The notes beneath the pieces were generated by a model that was not told the origin of the DNA, did not search any database, and saw only the letters and a program-made list of their open reading frames with translations. From assembly GCA_934552695.1 (NCBI GenBank), contig CAKTER010000028.1, positions 1-12,755 of the forward strand: a DNA stretch of 12,755 nt, given 5' to 3'. Positions 1-7,586 of this stretch are shown here, one piece after another (positions within the stretch are counted from its first letter, which is position 1; each line of letters starts with the position of its first letter). Both the position numbers and the translations under genes were made by a program. This DNA comes from an uncultured Eubacteriales bacterium (GTDB taxonomy: Bacteria > Bacillota > Clostridia > Lachnospirales > Anaerotignaceae).

Positions 1-545
1 CGCTGGTGCTGGTAGACCCGGTGATGGGGGACGACGGTAAAACCTATCCCACCGCCACCCCGGCCTACCGGGAAAAGATACGGTCGCTGGTGGCCCGGGC
101 GGACATGATTACCCCCAACCTGACCGAGGCCTGCCTGCTTACCGATACCCCGTATACCGGGCTGTCCTCCTCGCATAAACTGGAAGAGGCCGAGGCCATG
201 GCCAAAAAAATGCTGGCCATGGGCCCGCAGATTGTGGTGGTTACCGGAATCCGGATAGGGGAGCGGGTGTATAACCTGGCCTGCCGGGAAAACGAAAAGG
301 TGGTTTCCTCTACGCCCATGCTGGGCAACGGCTATTCCGGCGCCGGGGACCTGATGACCGCCGTGCTGCTGGGGGGCATTTTGCAGGGGCGGGGGCTCAA
401 GGCCACCCTGGATTTGGCATCGTCGTTCATTGCCGAAAGTGTGGCGCTGGCCTATCGCTCCGGCACCGATCCCAACGACGGCGTCAACTTCGAATGTAAG
501 CTGCCCATGCTGCTGGCCGGCCGGGATGGGAGGAGCACCTGTTGA
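1..545 (+). CDS. Pyridoxal/pyridoxamine kinase-like protein, 5'-truncated by the window edge
   Basis: This is the C-terminal ~181 residues of a ribokinase-superfamily vitamin B6 kinase, which would phosphorylate pyridoxal, pyridoxamine or pyridoxine with ATP in the cytoplasm (PLP salvage). The frame is open at the left edge, so the GTG at 6 is internal and not the start. Visible motifs, in order, are DPVMGDDGKTY (phosphate/metal-binding strand of the PdxK/PdxY group), MITPNLTEACLLT (typical after the lid), VVVTG, and near the C terminus SGAGDLMTAVLLGG, the anion-hole/catalytic-Asp motif. That motif is normally GTGD, and here an alanine replaces the threonine. The stop overlaps the mntP TTG start (TTGA, 542-545), so the two genes are translationally coupled. 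A ThiD-like pyrimidine kinase is the main alternative, but the DPVMGDDGK...TPNLTEA pattern fits B6 kinases better. The exact vitamer is uncertain. Confidence 0.85.
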   Translation, partial: LVLVDPVMGDDGKTYPTATPAYREKIRSLVARADMITPNLTEACLLTDTPYTGLSSSHKLEEAEAMAKKMLAMGPQIVVVTGIRIGERVYNLACRENEKVVSSTPMLGNGYSGAGDLMTAVLLGGILQGRGLKATLDLASSFIAESVALAYRSGTDPNDGVNFECKLPMLLAGRDGRSTC

Positions 546-1096
546 GCTTGTGGGAATTGATTGCTTTGGCCGTGGGGCTTTCCATGGACGCCTTTGCCGT
601 ATCCATTTGCAAGGGGCTTTCGATGGAAAGTGTCTCCAACGGGAAGGCGGCAGTCGTGGGCTTATATTTTGGGTTGTTTCAGATGGGAATGCCCCTGCTG
701 GGCTACCTGCTGGGCAGCCGGTTCAGCGCATACATATCCAGTTTTGACCATTGGATTGCTTTTATCCTCTTGCTGATTATCGGTGTCAACATGATTCGGG
801 AATCCCGAGAAGCGGGGGAGAGCATCGACGCTTCGCTGGCGGTGGGCGGGATGCTTCTTCTGGCCGTTGCTACCAGCATCGACGCCTTGGCCGTGGGGGT
901 TACCCTGGCATTTTTGGATGTGGAGCTTCTTCCCTCTGTCATTTGCATCGGCTCCATCACCTTTTGCATTTCCTTTGCGGGGGTCAAATTGGGGCATGTG
1001 GCAGGGCTACGCTGCCGGTCCCGGGCCGAGCTGGCCGGAGGCATCCTTTTAATCCTCATCGGAGCCAAAATACTCATCGAGCATTTATTTTTTTGA
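542..1096 (+). CDS. mntP: MntP-type manganese efflux pump
   Basis: A 184-residue integral membrane protein of the MntP/YebN family (DUF204), whose characterised members export Mn2+ and protect against manganese excess. It has about six hydrophobic segments and the family's internal duplication. The first half carries GLSMDAFAVS (Asp16) and the second TSIDALAVGV (Asp114), the paired membrane-embedded aspartates expected for cation transport. HWIAF, followed by a hydrophobic run and GVNMIRE, matches the third segment of Escherichia coli MntP as I remember it. The start is TTG at 542, four bases overlapping the preceding stop, with GGGAGGA a few bases upstream; full-length alignment with the family supports it. 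Pairing with a B6 kinase looks like simple co-transcription. I see no yybP-ykoY manganese riboswitch, because the gene has no leader of its own. An intrinsic terminator follows. Confidence 0.93.
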   Translation: MSLWELIALAVGLSMDAFAVSICKGLSMESVSNGKAAVVGLYFGLFQMGMPLLGYLLGSRFSAYISSFDHWIAFILLLIIGVNMIRESREAGESIDASLAVGGMLLLAVATSIDALAVGVTLAFLDVELLPSVICIGSITFCISFAGVKLGHVAGLRCRSRAELAGGILLILIGAKILIEHLFF

Positions 1097-1134
1097 GGAG
1101 AGCGTCCCTATGGCGTTCTCCGGCTGTATTCGCC

Positions 1135-1160
1135 GCCTGTCCGCCCGGGCAGGCTTTTTT
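1135..1160 (+). terminator. Intrinsic terminator after mntP
   Basis: GCCTGTCC (1135-1142) pairs with GGGCAGGC (1147-1154), giving 8 bp with one wobble and a 4-nt loop, followed directly by six T residues. An additional hairpin without a T tract (1097-1104 with 1114-1121) lies just after the mntP stop. Together they close the kinase-mntP unit. Confidence 0.88.
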
Positions 1161-1192
1161 CACGGACGGCCTTTGGGCCAAAGCATATAACG

Positions 1193-1873
1193 ATGGAATA
1201 CAAAAATGTAGAACCGGCGGTATTTTTGCGCCGCCCCAATCGATTTATCGCCCATGTGCTGCGGCAGGGGCACGAAACGGTTTGCCATGTCAAAAACACC
1301 GGCCGCTGCCGGGAGCTTTTGGTGCCCGGGGCCACCGTTTACATCCAAAAAGCGGACAACCCCCACCGGAAAACCGCCTACGACCTGATTGCCGTAGAAA
1401 AAAACGGGCTGCTCATCAACATGGATGCCGCCGCTCCCAACCGGGTCTTTGCCGAGTGGGCTGCCGCCGGGCATTTTTTGCCCGGGCTGACCTTATGCCG
1501 TCCGGAGACAACCTTCGGAGACTCCCGGTTCGACTTTTACGTGGAGGCGCCGGGGCTGGCGGGCTTTGTGGAGGTCAAGGGAGTCACTCTGGAGGAGGAC
1601 GGGGCGGTGTACTTTCCCGACGCCCCCACCGAACGGGGCGTGAAGCACCTCCAGGGCCTGATCCGGGCGGTCGAAACCGGCTACCGGGCCTGGGTGGTAT
1701 TTGTGGTACAGCTTTCTCCCGCCCGCTTTTTTGCTCCCAACGACCGTACCCACCCGGCCTTTGGCGCTGCACTGCGGGAAGCCCAGGCCGCCGGGGTGGA
1801 GGTTTTGGCCCTTTCCTGCCATGTCACCCCCCAAAGCCTGACGGTAGAAGCCACCATCCCGGTGGTTTTGTAG
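1193..1873 (+). CDS. sfsA: SfsA family protein (sugar fermentation stimulation protein A homologue)
   Basis: A 226-residue protein of the SfsA family. The E. coli member was named for stimulating maltose metabolism and binds DNA non-specifically; its fold combines an OB-like N-terminal part with a PD-(D/E)xK nuclease-like domain, and its real biochemical role is unsettled. Signature stretches are RPNRFIA near residue 14, HVKNTGRCRELL (32-43), and RKTAYDLIAV. The nuclease-like core is SRFDFYV (Asp114), FVEVKG (Glu127, Lys129) and FPDAPTERG (141-149), with all acidic/lysine core positions intact. Length is normal for the family. The ATG at 1193 fits family N termini, although no clear Shine-Dalgarno precedes it; TATAAC at 1186-1191 sits too close to be its promoter. 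It may depend on readthrough of the mntP terminator or on a promoter I cannot recognise. Confidence 0.94.
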   Translation: MEYKNVEPAVFLRRPNRFIAHVLRQGHETVCHVKNTGRCRELLVPGATVYIQKADNPHRKTAYDLIAVEKNGLLINMDAAAPNRVFAEWAAAGHFLPGLTLCRPETTFGDSRFDFYVEAPGLAGFVEVKGVTLEEDGAVYFPDAPTERGVKHLQGLIRAVETGYRAWVVFVVQLSPARFFAPNDRTHPAFGAALREAQAAGVEVLALSCHVTPQSLTVEATIPVVL

Positions 1874-1892
1874 GCCAAACCCGGCCCGGCTC

Positions 1893-1921
1893 TTGCAATT
1901 TGCGGGGGGCTTGTGTACAAT
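1893..1921 (+). promoter_or_regulatory. Sigma-A promoter of the tsaE operon
   Basis: TTGCAA (1893-1898) and TACAAT (1916-1921) are separated by exactly 17 bases, a strong vegetative promoter match located 20 bp after the sfsA stop. The predicted start is near 1928, leaving a leader of about 85 nt that can form a short GC-rich hairpin (CCCGG 1964-1968 with CCGGG 1977-1981) before the tsaE ribosome site at 2001-2006. Confidence 0.78.
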
Positions 1922-2012
1922 AACAGGCAGATATTTTAAATTCCGGAGGGATGGGGCCTGTGTCCCGGTTCGGTGGCCGGGCCGCCGGATACCCCCTTCA
2001 GGAGGTGCTTTT

Positions 2013-2456
2013 ATGGAAAAAATTTGGGAGACCCATACCGAAGCCGAGACCCGGGCGCTGGCGGAGCAGCTGGCCCGGCAGGCCCAGCCCGGGGATATTT
2101 TCTGCCTTTCCGGGGATTTGGGCGTGGGCAAGACCGTGTTCGCCCAGGGCTTTGCCCGGGGACTGGCCATTCCCGATTCGGAATATATTGCCAGCCCAAC
2201 CTTTGCCATTGTAAACGTATACGAGGAAGGGCGGCTGCCCCTGTACCACTTCGACGTGTACCGCATTGGGGACGCCGACGAAATGGAGGACACGGGCTAC
2301 GAGCAATACTTTTTTGGCCAGGGCGTGTGCTTGGTAGAATGGGCTGCGCTGATTGCGGAGCTTATCCCGCCCACAGCCCAATGGATTACCATAGAAAAGG
2401 ACTTAAGCCGGGGAACGGATTATCGTAAAATCACTCTGCGGGGAGGTAACCTATGA
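2013..2456 (+). CDS. tsaE: tRNA t6A37 biosynthesis ATPase TsaE
   Basis: A 147-residue P-loop ATPase that works with TsaB and TsaD to transfer the threonylcarbamoyl group to A37 of ANN-decoding tRNAs; TsaE hydrolyses ATP to drive the cycle. The Walker A is GDLGVGKT (about residues 31-38), followed by FAQGFARGL. Further family motifs are SPTFAIVNVYEEG, LYHFDVYRI (switch-like H-x-D-x-YR), and VCLVEWAALI (Walker-B-like strand). I chose the ATG at 2013 because GGAGGT lies at 2001-2006 with ideal spacing and the protein then matches family length. The same frame is open upstream, but that part is non-family sequence and covers the promoter. The stop overlaps the tsaB start as ATGA (2453-2456). Confidence 0.95.
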   Translation: MEKIWETHTEAETRALAEQLARQAQPGDIFCLSGDLGVGKTVFAQGFARGLAIPDSEYIASPTFAIVNVYEEGRLPLYHFDVYRIGDADEMEDTGYEQYFFGQGVCLVEWAALIAELIPPTAQWITIEKDLSRGTDYRKITLRGGNL

Positions 2457-3169
2457 AACTAATTGCTTTAGATGCTTCGGGGCTGCCTGCTTCGGTAGCC
2501 GTTCTTTCGGAAGAGCAGGTCATTGCAGAATTTACGGTGCAGGACAAGCTGACCCATTCCCAAACCCTGCTGCCCATGCTCAGCCACATCAAGGAGCTGC
2601 TGGAACTGGATTTATCGCAAATCGACTACATTGCCTGCGCCGCCGGGCCGGGGTCCTTTACCGGGCTGCGGATTGGCGCCTCCACGGCCAAGGGATTGGC
2701 CTTGGGGCTTAATGTGCCGGTGGTGCCGGTTCCCACCTTAGAGGCTTTGGCATACAATGTGTTTGGAACGCCGCATATTGTTTGCCCCATTATGGATGCC
2801 CGGCGCAATCAGGTCTACACGGCCTTTTACCGCTGGGAAGGCGAAACGCTGGTGCCGCTGTGCCCCGACCGGGCCGTTGCCATGGAGCAGGTGATTGAGG
2901 AAGCCCTGGCCTTTCATCAGCCGGTTATCTTTTTGGGAGACGGGGTTCCGGTTCATGCCGAGGCATTGCGGACCCACAGTGAGTTTTTGCTGGCCCCGGT
3001 TTCGGCCAGCCGGCAGCGGGCGGCCTGCGTGGGAGCGGCGGCGTTGGTGCGGATTGCCCGGGGGCAGGTTGTCCCGGGGGAGGAATTCGTCCCCGAGTAT
3101 TTACGAAAATCCCAAGCGGAGCGGGAACGGGAGGCTGGACAATGCAAGATATACGAATCGAACCCCTAA
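2453..3169 (+). CDS. tsaB: tRNA t6A37 biosynthesis protein TsaB
   Basis: A 238-residue ASKHA-fold protein, the non-catalytic partner that forms the TsaD-TsaB heterodimer and recruits TsaE for N6-threonylcarbamoyladenosine synthesis. Diagnostic features are the N-terminal strand KLIALDASG, THSQTLLPML, and GPGSFTGLRIG (residues 65-75), the hallmark of TsaB, followed by ASTAKGLALGLNVPVVPVPTLEAL. CPIMDARRNQVYTAFY is also typical. Translation is coupled to tsaE by an ATGA overlap. The C terminus overlaps rimI by 28 bases. TsaD is not in the window; tsaEB-rimI commonly sits with tsaD in Firmicutes, so here it must lie elsewhere. Confidence 0.95.
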   Translation: MKLIALDASGLPASVAVLSEEQVIAEFTVQDKLTHSQTLLPMLSHIKELLELDLSQIDYIACAAGPGSFTGLRIGASTAKGLALGLNVPVVPVPTLEALAYNVFGTPHIVCPIMDARRNQVYTAFYRWEGETLVPLCPDRAVAMEQVIEEALAFHQPVIFLGDGVPVHAEALRTHSEFLLAPVSASRQRAACVGAAALVRIARGQVVPGEEFVPEYLRKSQAEREREAGQCKIYESNP

Positions 3170-3624
3170 CCCTGGAATATCTGGACGGGGTCGTGGCCGT
3201 GGAAGAGGCCTGTTTTCCCATCCCCTGGACCCGGGAGGACTTTTTGCGGGAGATTACCACCAACCAAATGGCCATTTACCGGGTAGCGCTGGTGGATGGA
3301 CAGGTGGCCGGGTTTGCCGGGATGTGGCACATCATCAACGAGGGCCATATCACAAACATCGCCGTGCGGGAGGAGTACCGGGGCCACAAGCTGGGAGAGC
3401 GGCTGCTGCTTGCCCTGTTTGACGCCGCCCGGGAAAAAGAGATGATTGGCATTACGCTGGAGGTGCGGATGGGAAACGCCCCGGCGCAGGCCCTGTATGC
3501 CAAGCACGGGTTTAAGGCCGAGGGCATCCGCAAAAAGTATTACGCCGAAACCGGCGAGGACGCCATTATTATGTGGAAGTATTTTCCCGGCCCTGCCGAA
3601 ACGGACGAGGAGGGGAACCATTGA
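3142..3624 (+). CDS. rimI: Ribosomal protein S18-alanine N-acetyltransferase RimI
   Basis: A 160-residue GNAT acetyltransferase that, by homology, acetylates the N-terminal alanine of ribosomal protein bS18. The GNAT fold is clear: EEACFPIPWTREDF (the RimI CF...PW signature), the core strand GHITNIAVREEYRG, the acetyl-CoA loop RGHKLGERLL, then LEVRMGNAPAQALYAKHGF and RKKYYAETGEDAIIMWKY, which carry the catalytic glutamate region and the conserved YY...EDA..M ending. The CoA loop departs from the RxxGxG consensus, with lysine at the first glycine position; I think this is tolerated. The start at 3142 has GGGAGG upstream and lies inside tsaB. The stop overlaps the next gene's TTG start (TTGA at 3621-3624). 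Confidence 0.92.
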   Translation: MQDIRIEPLTLEYLDGVVAVEEACFPIPWTREDFLREITTNQMAIYRVALVDGQVAGFAGMWHIINEGHITNIAVREEYRGHKLGERLLLALFDAAREKEMIGITLEVRMGNAPAQALYAKHGFKAEGIRKKYYAETGEDAIIMWKYFPGPAETDEEGNH

Positions 3625-5990
3625 CCAAACCGACGGAATTGGACTATACCCAGCTACAAAGCCACGTTGCGCCGGAAGCCTTTGCGGCGCTGACGGCCGA
3701 AACACCGCCTTCTTCCCCCCTGCCCGGACAGGAGCGGGCGGTACAGGCCCTGCGGTTTGGGCTGCAAATGCCGGGGCCCGGGTATCACATCCGGGTAGCC
3801 GGGCCGGTGGGCACCGGGCGGCTGCACCTGTCGCAGGCCTTGGCCCGGGAGGCTGCCGCCCAGCGGCCGGCCCCCTGCGACTGGTGCTATGTATATAACT
3901 TTGCCAACCCGCAAACGCCGCAGGCCCTGGCGTTCCCGGCGGGGCTGGGCCGCCAGTTTGCCGAGGATATAGGCGAGCTGGTGGAAACCATGCGGGCCAA
4001 GCTCCAACGTACCTTTGGCTCCGAGACCTACGAAAAGGAAAAAACCGCCATCACCCGGCGCTTTGACGAGACCCGGGATAAGCGGATGAAGGAAATTGAG
4101 GCCATTGCCAAGCAGCATGGGCTCAGCTTGCGTTCCTCCCAATCCGGTTTCTTTTTTATGCCGGTAATTCAGGGGGAGGAGATTAACGAGGAAAAATACG
4201 ATGCCCTGTCCGACGAGGAGAAAGCCGCCATCGACGCTTCCTCGGCGCTGGTGCAGGAGGAAGCGGCAACCATCCTGCGGAGCCTGCGCCGGGATGACAA
4301 AGCCGCCCGGCAAGCAGCCTCCGATTTGGAATATAAGGTCGGGATGCTGGCCATTGGGCAGCAGTTTACCGCCTTGCAACAAAAATACGAAGCCTGTCCC
4401 CGGGTCTTGGACTACCTGACAGCCCTACAGGAGGACGCGCTGGAGCACATTGGGGATTTGCTGGAGCCCGAGGACGAGCCGGAAGAAGGCCTTTCCGCCC
4501 TCATTCCCGCTTTGGCCAAAAAATCCCCTGAGGATATTTTGACCAACTACGGCGTCAACCTCATGGTAGACCACAGCGGAGAAACCGCCGCTCCGGTGGT
4601 AACGGAGCTTCATCCCTCGGCCGTAAACCTGCTGGGCGAGGTGGAATACGACAACGACAACGGGAACCTGTATACGAATTTTATGAAGCTGAAGGCCGGG
4701 CAGCTGCACCGGGCCAATGGCGGCGTACTCATCGTTCAGTTACAGGAGCTATTGAACCACCATCTGGCCTGGGAGGGACTGCGCCGGGCACTAAAGACCG
4801 GACAGCTGACTTTGGAAATGCCCCGGGAGCAGGCCGGCCCCCTGACGGTGCCGGCGCTGAAGCCGGAGCCCATCCCCTTGGAGTTGAAGGTCGTTCTCAT
4901 TGGCAGCGACTGGCAATTCCAAATGCTGGCCGCTTACGACGATGACTTTGAAAAGCTGTTCCCCGTAGAAGCGGGGCTGGATTACGAGCTTTCCGCCGGG
5001 CCGGAAGCCACCCGGGAGCTGGGCCGGTTTTTCCTTTCTGTCCAGCAAGGGCTGCAGCTGCGGCCCCTCACCCCGGAAGCCATGGCCGTATTGGCCAATC
5101 AGGCCGCCCGGCTGGCAGAACGGCAGGATCGGTTTACCGCCTGCCTGGGTCAGCTGAAAGACCTGCTGCGGGAAGCCGATGCCTACGCCCGGGCTGCCGG
5201 GCACCCCCAGCTGGTAGCCGCCGACATGGAGCAGGCCATTGCCCAACAGCATTTCCGCCGTTCTCTGTACGAGGAAAAGTTACAGGAGCTGCTGGAGGAC
5301 AACGTGATGATGATTGACACCACCGGCAACCGGGTGGGGCAGATTAACGCTTTGACGGTATTGGACATGGGGGACTACGCCTTTGGCTGTCCTGCCCGGA
5401 TTACCGCCACCACCTACGCCGGCCGGGCGGGGATTGTCAATATCGAAAAGGAGTCTGCCATGAGCGGGCCCACCCACAACAAGGGCGTACACATTTTAGC
5501 CGGGTTTTTGGGGCAGACCTACGCCCAAAGGTTTCCGCTGGCTCTGTCCTGCCAGCTGTGCTTCGAGCAATCCTATAACGGCATCGACGGCGACAGTGCT
5601 TCCAGCTCCGAGCTGTATTGCATTTTGTCCAGCCTCAGCGGCCTCCCCATCCGGCAGGATTTGGCCAACACCGGCTCCCTAAACCAATGGGGCGAAATCC
5701 AGGCCATTGGCGGGGTGACCCAAAAAATCGAAGGGTTTTTTGCCCTGTGCCACAAGCGGGGGCTCACCGGCAAGCAGGGGGTACTCATTCCCGCTGCCAA
5801 CGTCCGGGATTTGGTGCTTTCCGACCAGGTAACGGCGGCGGTGCGGGATGGCGTGTTTCACATCTATCCCATCTCCCACGTAGACGAGGGGATGGAGCTT
5901 TTGATGGGGAAGTCGGCCCAAACCATCCACGCCAAGGTCAGCCGGAAGCTGCAATCCTTTTACGAATGTCAGAACCCCGCAAAAAAATAA
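3621..5990 (+). CDS. Lon-like AAA protease (AAA_32 / Lon catalytic domain), soluble
   Basis: A 789-residue Lon-family protease without the N-terminal LAN domain or membrane segments of other Lon classes. Domains: an AAA-like region with a P-loop at GPVGTGR (61-67); a long charged helical insertion (about 110-300); the second AAA half around RANGGVLIVQLQELLNHH; and a C-terminal Lon peptidase domain (about 570-789) with GDSASS carrying nucleophile Ser659 (codon 5595) and GGVTQKIEGF carrying Lys702 (codon 5724). The 43-residue Ser-Lys spacing matches E. coli Lon Ser679/Lys722. The P-loop lysine is arginine, and the Walker B strand lacks the usual Asp-Glu pair, so ATP hydrolysis is doubtful; I recall arginine as common in this subfamily. 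I chose TTG at 3621 (GAGGAGGGG upstream, TTGA overlap with rimI) over the in-frame ATG at 3573, which lies deep inside rimI. Substrates are unknown. Confidence 0.88.
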   Translation: MTKPTELDYTQLQSHVAPEAFAALTAETPPSSPLPGQERAVQALRFGLQMPGPGYHIRVAGPVGTGRLHLSQALAREAAAQRPAPCDWCYVYNFANPQTPQALAFPAGLGRQFAEDIGELVETMRAKLQRTFGSETYEKEKTAITRRFDETRDKRMKEIEAIAKQHGLSLRSSQSGFFFMPVIQGEEINEEKYDALSDEEKAAIDASSALVQEEAATILRSLRRDDKAARQAASDLEYKVGMLAIGQQFTALQQKYEACPRVLDYLTALQEDALEHIGDLLEPEDEPEEGLSALIPALAKKSPEDILTNYGVNLMVDHSGETAAPVVTELHPSAVNLLGEVEYDNDNGNLYTNFMKLKAGQLHRANGGVLIVQLQELLNHHLAWEGLRRALKTGQLTLEMPREQAGPLTVPALKPEPIPLELKVVLIGSDWQFQMLAAYDDDFEKLFPVEAGLDYELSAGPEATRELGRFFLSVQQGLQLRPLTPEAMAVLANQAARLAERQDRFTACLGQLKDLLREADAYARAAGHPQLVAADMEQAIAQQHFRRSLYEEKLQELLEDNVMMIDTTGNRVGQINALTVLDMGDYAFGCPARITATTYAGRAGIVNIEKESAMSGPTHNKGVHILAGFLGQTYAQRFPLALSCQLCFEQSYNGIDGDSASSSELYCILSSLSGLPIRQDLANTGSLNQWGEIQAIGGVTQKIEGFFALCHKRGLTGKQGVLIPAANVRDLVLSDQVTAAVRDGVFHIYPISHVDEGMELLMGKSAQTIHAKVSRKLQSFYECQNPAKK

Positions 5991-6066
5991 TCGAAAGCAA
6001 GCGGCGGCCCCTTTCCAAAACGAAGACCCGGCCGGCCCGCTAAACCCCTTTCACTTTTGCTCCATA

Positions 6067-6105
6067 CAAAAACCTCCCAATGGGCTCACCCCTGGGAGGT
6101 TTTTG
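6067..6105. terminator. Bidirectional intrinsic terminator between convergent genes
   Basis: CAAAAACCTCCCA (6067-6079) is a perfect 13-bp complement of TGGGAGGTTTTTG (6093-6105), with a 13-nt loop. Each strand ends the stem in a run of T, so it can stop both the plus-strand Lon-like operon and the minus-strand sigma-54 regulator that ends at 6150. Confidence 0.92.
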
Positions 6106-6149
6106 TAATGCAAAAATGGAGCTCTTTCGCATGACGGGACTTGTTTTCG

Positions 6150-7586
6150 TTAGTATTTAATATGGTACTTGTTCTTTTTCCGCACCACCGAGGACTGGTC
6201 GATTTTTAAAATCTCAGCTGCCTTATAGGTATTCCCATAGGCCCGCAAATTGCTTTCCAAAATCGCCTTTTCGCAGCCCTCCAAATAGTCCTTTAGCGAA
6301 AAATCCGTATCCTCGTAGCTGGAAAAGCCCTGGGGCTGGCCCACAAACACATAATTCTTCTGCTCCGGCTGACGGGAAGGCTCGGTATAGTCGAACATGG
6401 CATCGGGAATCTCGTGAATTTCCGTAGTCTCGTCGGAGGTGGTCACAATCAGCCGCTCGATAAAGTTTCGCAGCTCCCGCACGTTGCCGGGCCAGTCGTA
6501 TTGCAAAATACGATCCATTGCCGAAGAGTTTAAGTATTTGACCTTCCCATACCGATTGCAAAATTCCGACAAAAACAGGTTGGTTAAGGGGACAATGTCC
6601 TCAATGCGCTCCCGCAGGGGCGGAATGGTAATGGGCACCACATTCAGCCGGTAATACAGGTCCTCCCGAAAGGTTCCTTCGGCGCACATCTTTTGCAGGT
6701 TTTGGTTGCAAGCTGCCACCAACCGAAAATTGATGCTCCGGTCAGTCAGCGACCCCAACCGGCGGCTGGTTTTCGTTTCCAGCACCCGCAGCAGCTTCCC
6801 CTGCAACGCCAGAGACATGGAGTTAATCTCATCCAAAAACAGGGTACCGCCGTCGGCTTCCTCAATAAGACCCCGTTTCCCGCTGGCGTTGGCCCCGGTA
6901 AAGGCGCCTTTTTCGTACCCGAACAGCTCCGACTCCAGCAGGTTTTCGGGCAACGAGGCACAGTTGATGACCACAAAGGGCTTGTGGCTGCGGTGGCCCG
7001 TCTGATGCAAATACGAAGCCACCACCTCCTTGCCGGTGCCCGATTCCCCTTGGATGAGCACCGAGGAATCCACGCTGGCTACCTGTCGGGCCAGGGCCAA
7101 AATATCCTGCATGGCTTTGCTGTTGGCTACCAGCGTTTGTGGCGCCGGGGCAGGGGCCCCCTCCATCCCTTCCATCGTATGGACGGGGATAATGCCCGAG
7201 GTTTGGGCCTCGTGAAGCAGGTAGTTCAGCTCCTCAATGGGGAAGATCACCGCCACCAGATTGCAAATGTTCCCATTGCCGTCAAATACCGGTGTAGAGG
7301 TGATAAGATGCCGCCATTTCCGGCCGGTACGGGGGATGTCGATATCCTGAAAGGTGGTCATCGGCTTTTTGGTATCGTAAACAATTTGTGACACGCAAAT
7401 CTCGTAGGAATTTTCGTGCAGTACATTGATTTTTAAGAATTCCTGTTTGGTCACTCCGGCCAGCTGGGCAACGGCACGGTTCACAAACACATAATTCCCT
7501 TTGTCGTCCAGCACATACACGCCAAAAGGCAAAATATCCAAAATTGTATCCAAAAACGGATGTGTATCCTGAAAAAGCGGGGACAT
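6150..7586 (-). CDS. PAS-domain sigma-54-dependent transcriptional activator
   Basis: A 478-residue bacterial enhancer-binding protein that remodels sigma-54 RNA polymerase using ATP. An N-terminal PAS sensor (about 10-120; FGVYVLDDKGNYVFVNRAV) is followed by a Pro/Ala linker. The AAA+ domain (about 150-385) has Walker A GESGTGKE (180-187), the sigma-54-contacting GAFTGA loop (227-232), Walker B GGTLFLDEI (246-254), the arginine-finger region FREDLYYRL (306-314) and WPGNVREL (365-372). All ATPase and sigma-54 elements are intact. A 40-residue linker leads to a C-terminal TyrR/Fis-type helix-turn-helix (about 432-478; TYKAAEILKIDQSSVVRKKNKY). The ATG at 7586 has GGGAGG (7594-7599) upstream. 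There is no receiver domain, so control is probably by a ligand or redox signal at the PAS domain. Unusually, no metabolic operon adjoins it. The nearest sigma-54 promoter (7901-7916) diverges and appears to make a small RNA. The signal cannot be named. Confidence 0.95.
   Translation of the reverse strand: MSPLFQDTHPFLDTILDILPFGVYVLDDKGNYVFVNRAVAQLAGVTKQEFLKINVLHENSYEICVSQIVYDTKKPMTTFQDIDIPRTGRKWRHLITSTPVFDGNGNICNLVAVIFPIEELNYLLHEAQTSGIIPVHTMEGMEGAPAPAPQTLVANSKAMQDILALARQVASVDSSVLIQGESGTGKEVVASYLHQTGHRSHKPFVVINCASLPENLLESELFGYEKGAFTGANASGKRGLIEEADGGTLFLDEINSMSLALQGKLLRVLETKTSRRLGSLTDRSINFRLVAACNQNLQKMCAEGTFREDLYYRLNVVPITIPPLRERIEDIVPLTNLFLSEFCNRYGKVKYLNSSAMDRILQYDWPGNVRELRNFIERLIVTTSDETTEIHEIPDAMFDYTEPSRQPEQKNYVFVGQPQGFSSYEDTDFSLKDYLEGCEKAILESNLRAYGNTYKAAEILKIDQSSVVRKKNKYHIKY

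Noticed and set aside
1186..1191. TATAAC as a -10 box for sfsA
   Set aside because: It ends one base before the sfsA start codon, would give a transcript starting inside the gene, and has no -35 at proper spacing.
751..1923. 390-codon plus-strand frame covering the end of mntP and sfsA
   Set aside because: Out-of-frame shadow rich in Arg, Pro and Gly; both mntP and sfsA are well supported in other frames.
1951..2214. 87-codon frame starting in the tsaE leader
   Set aside because: GGAGGG abuts the ATG too closely, the product is not protein-like, and it overlaps tsaE out of frame.
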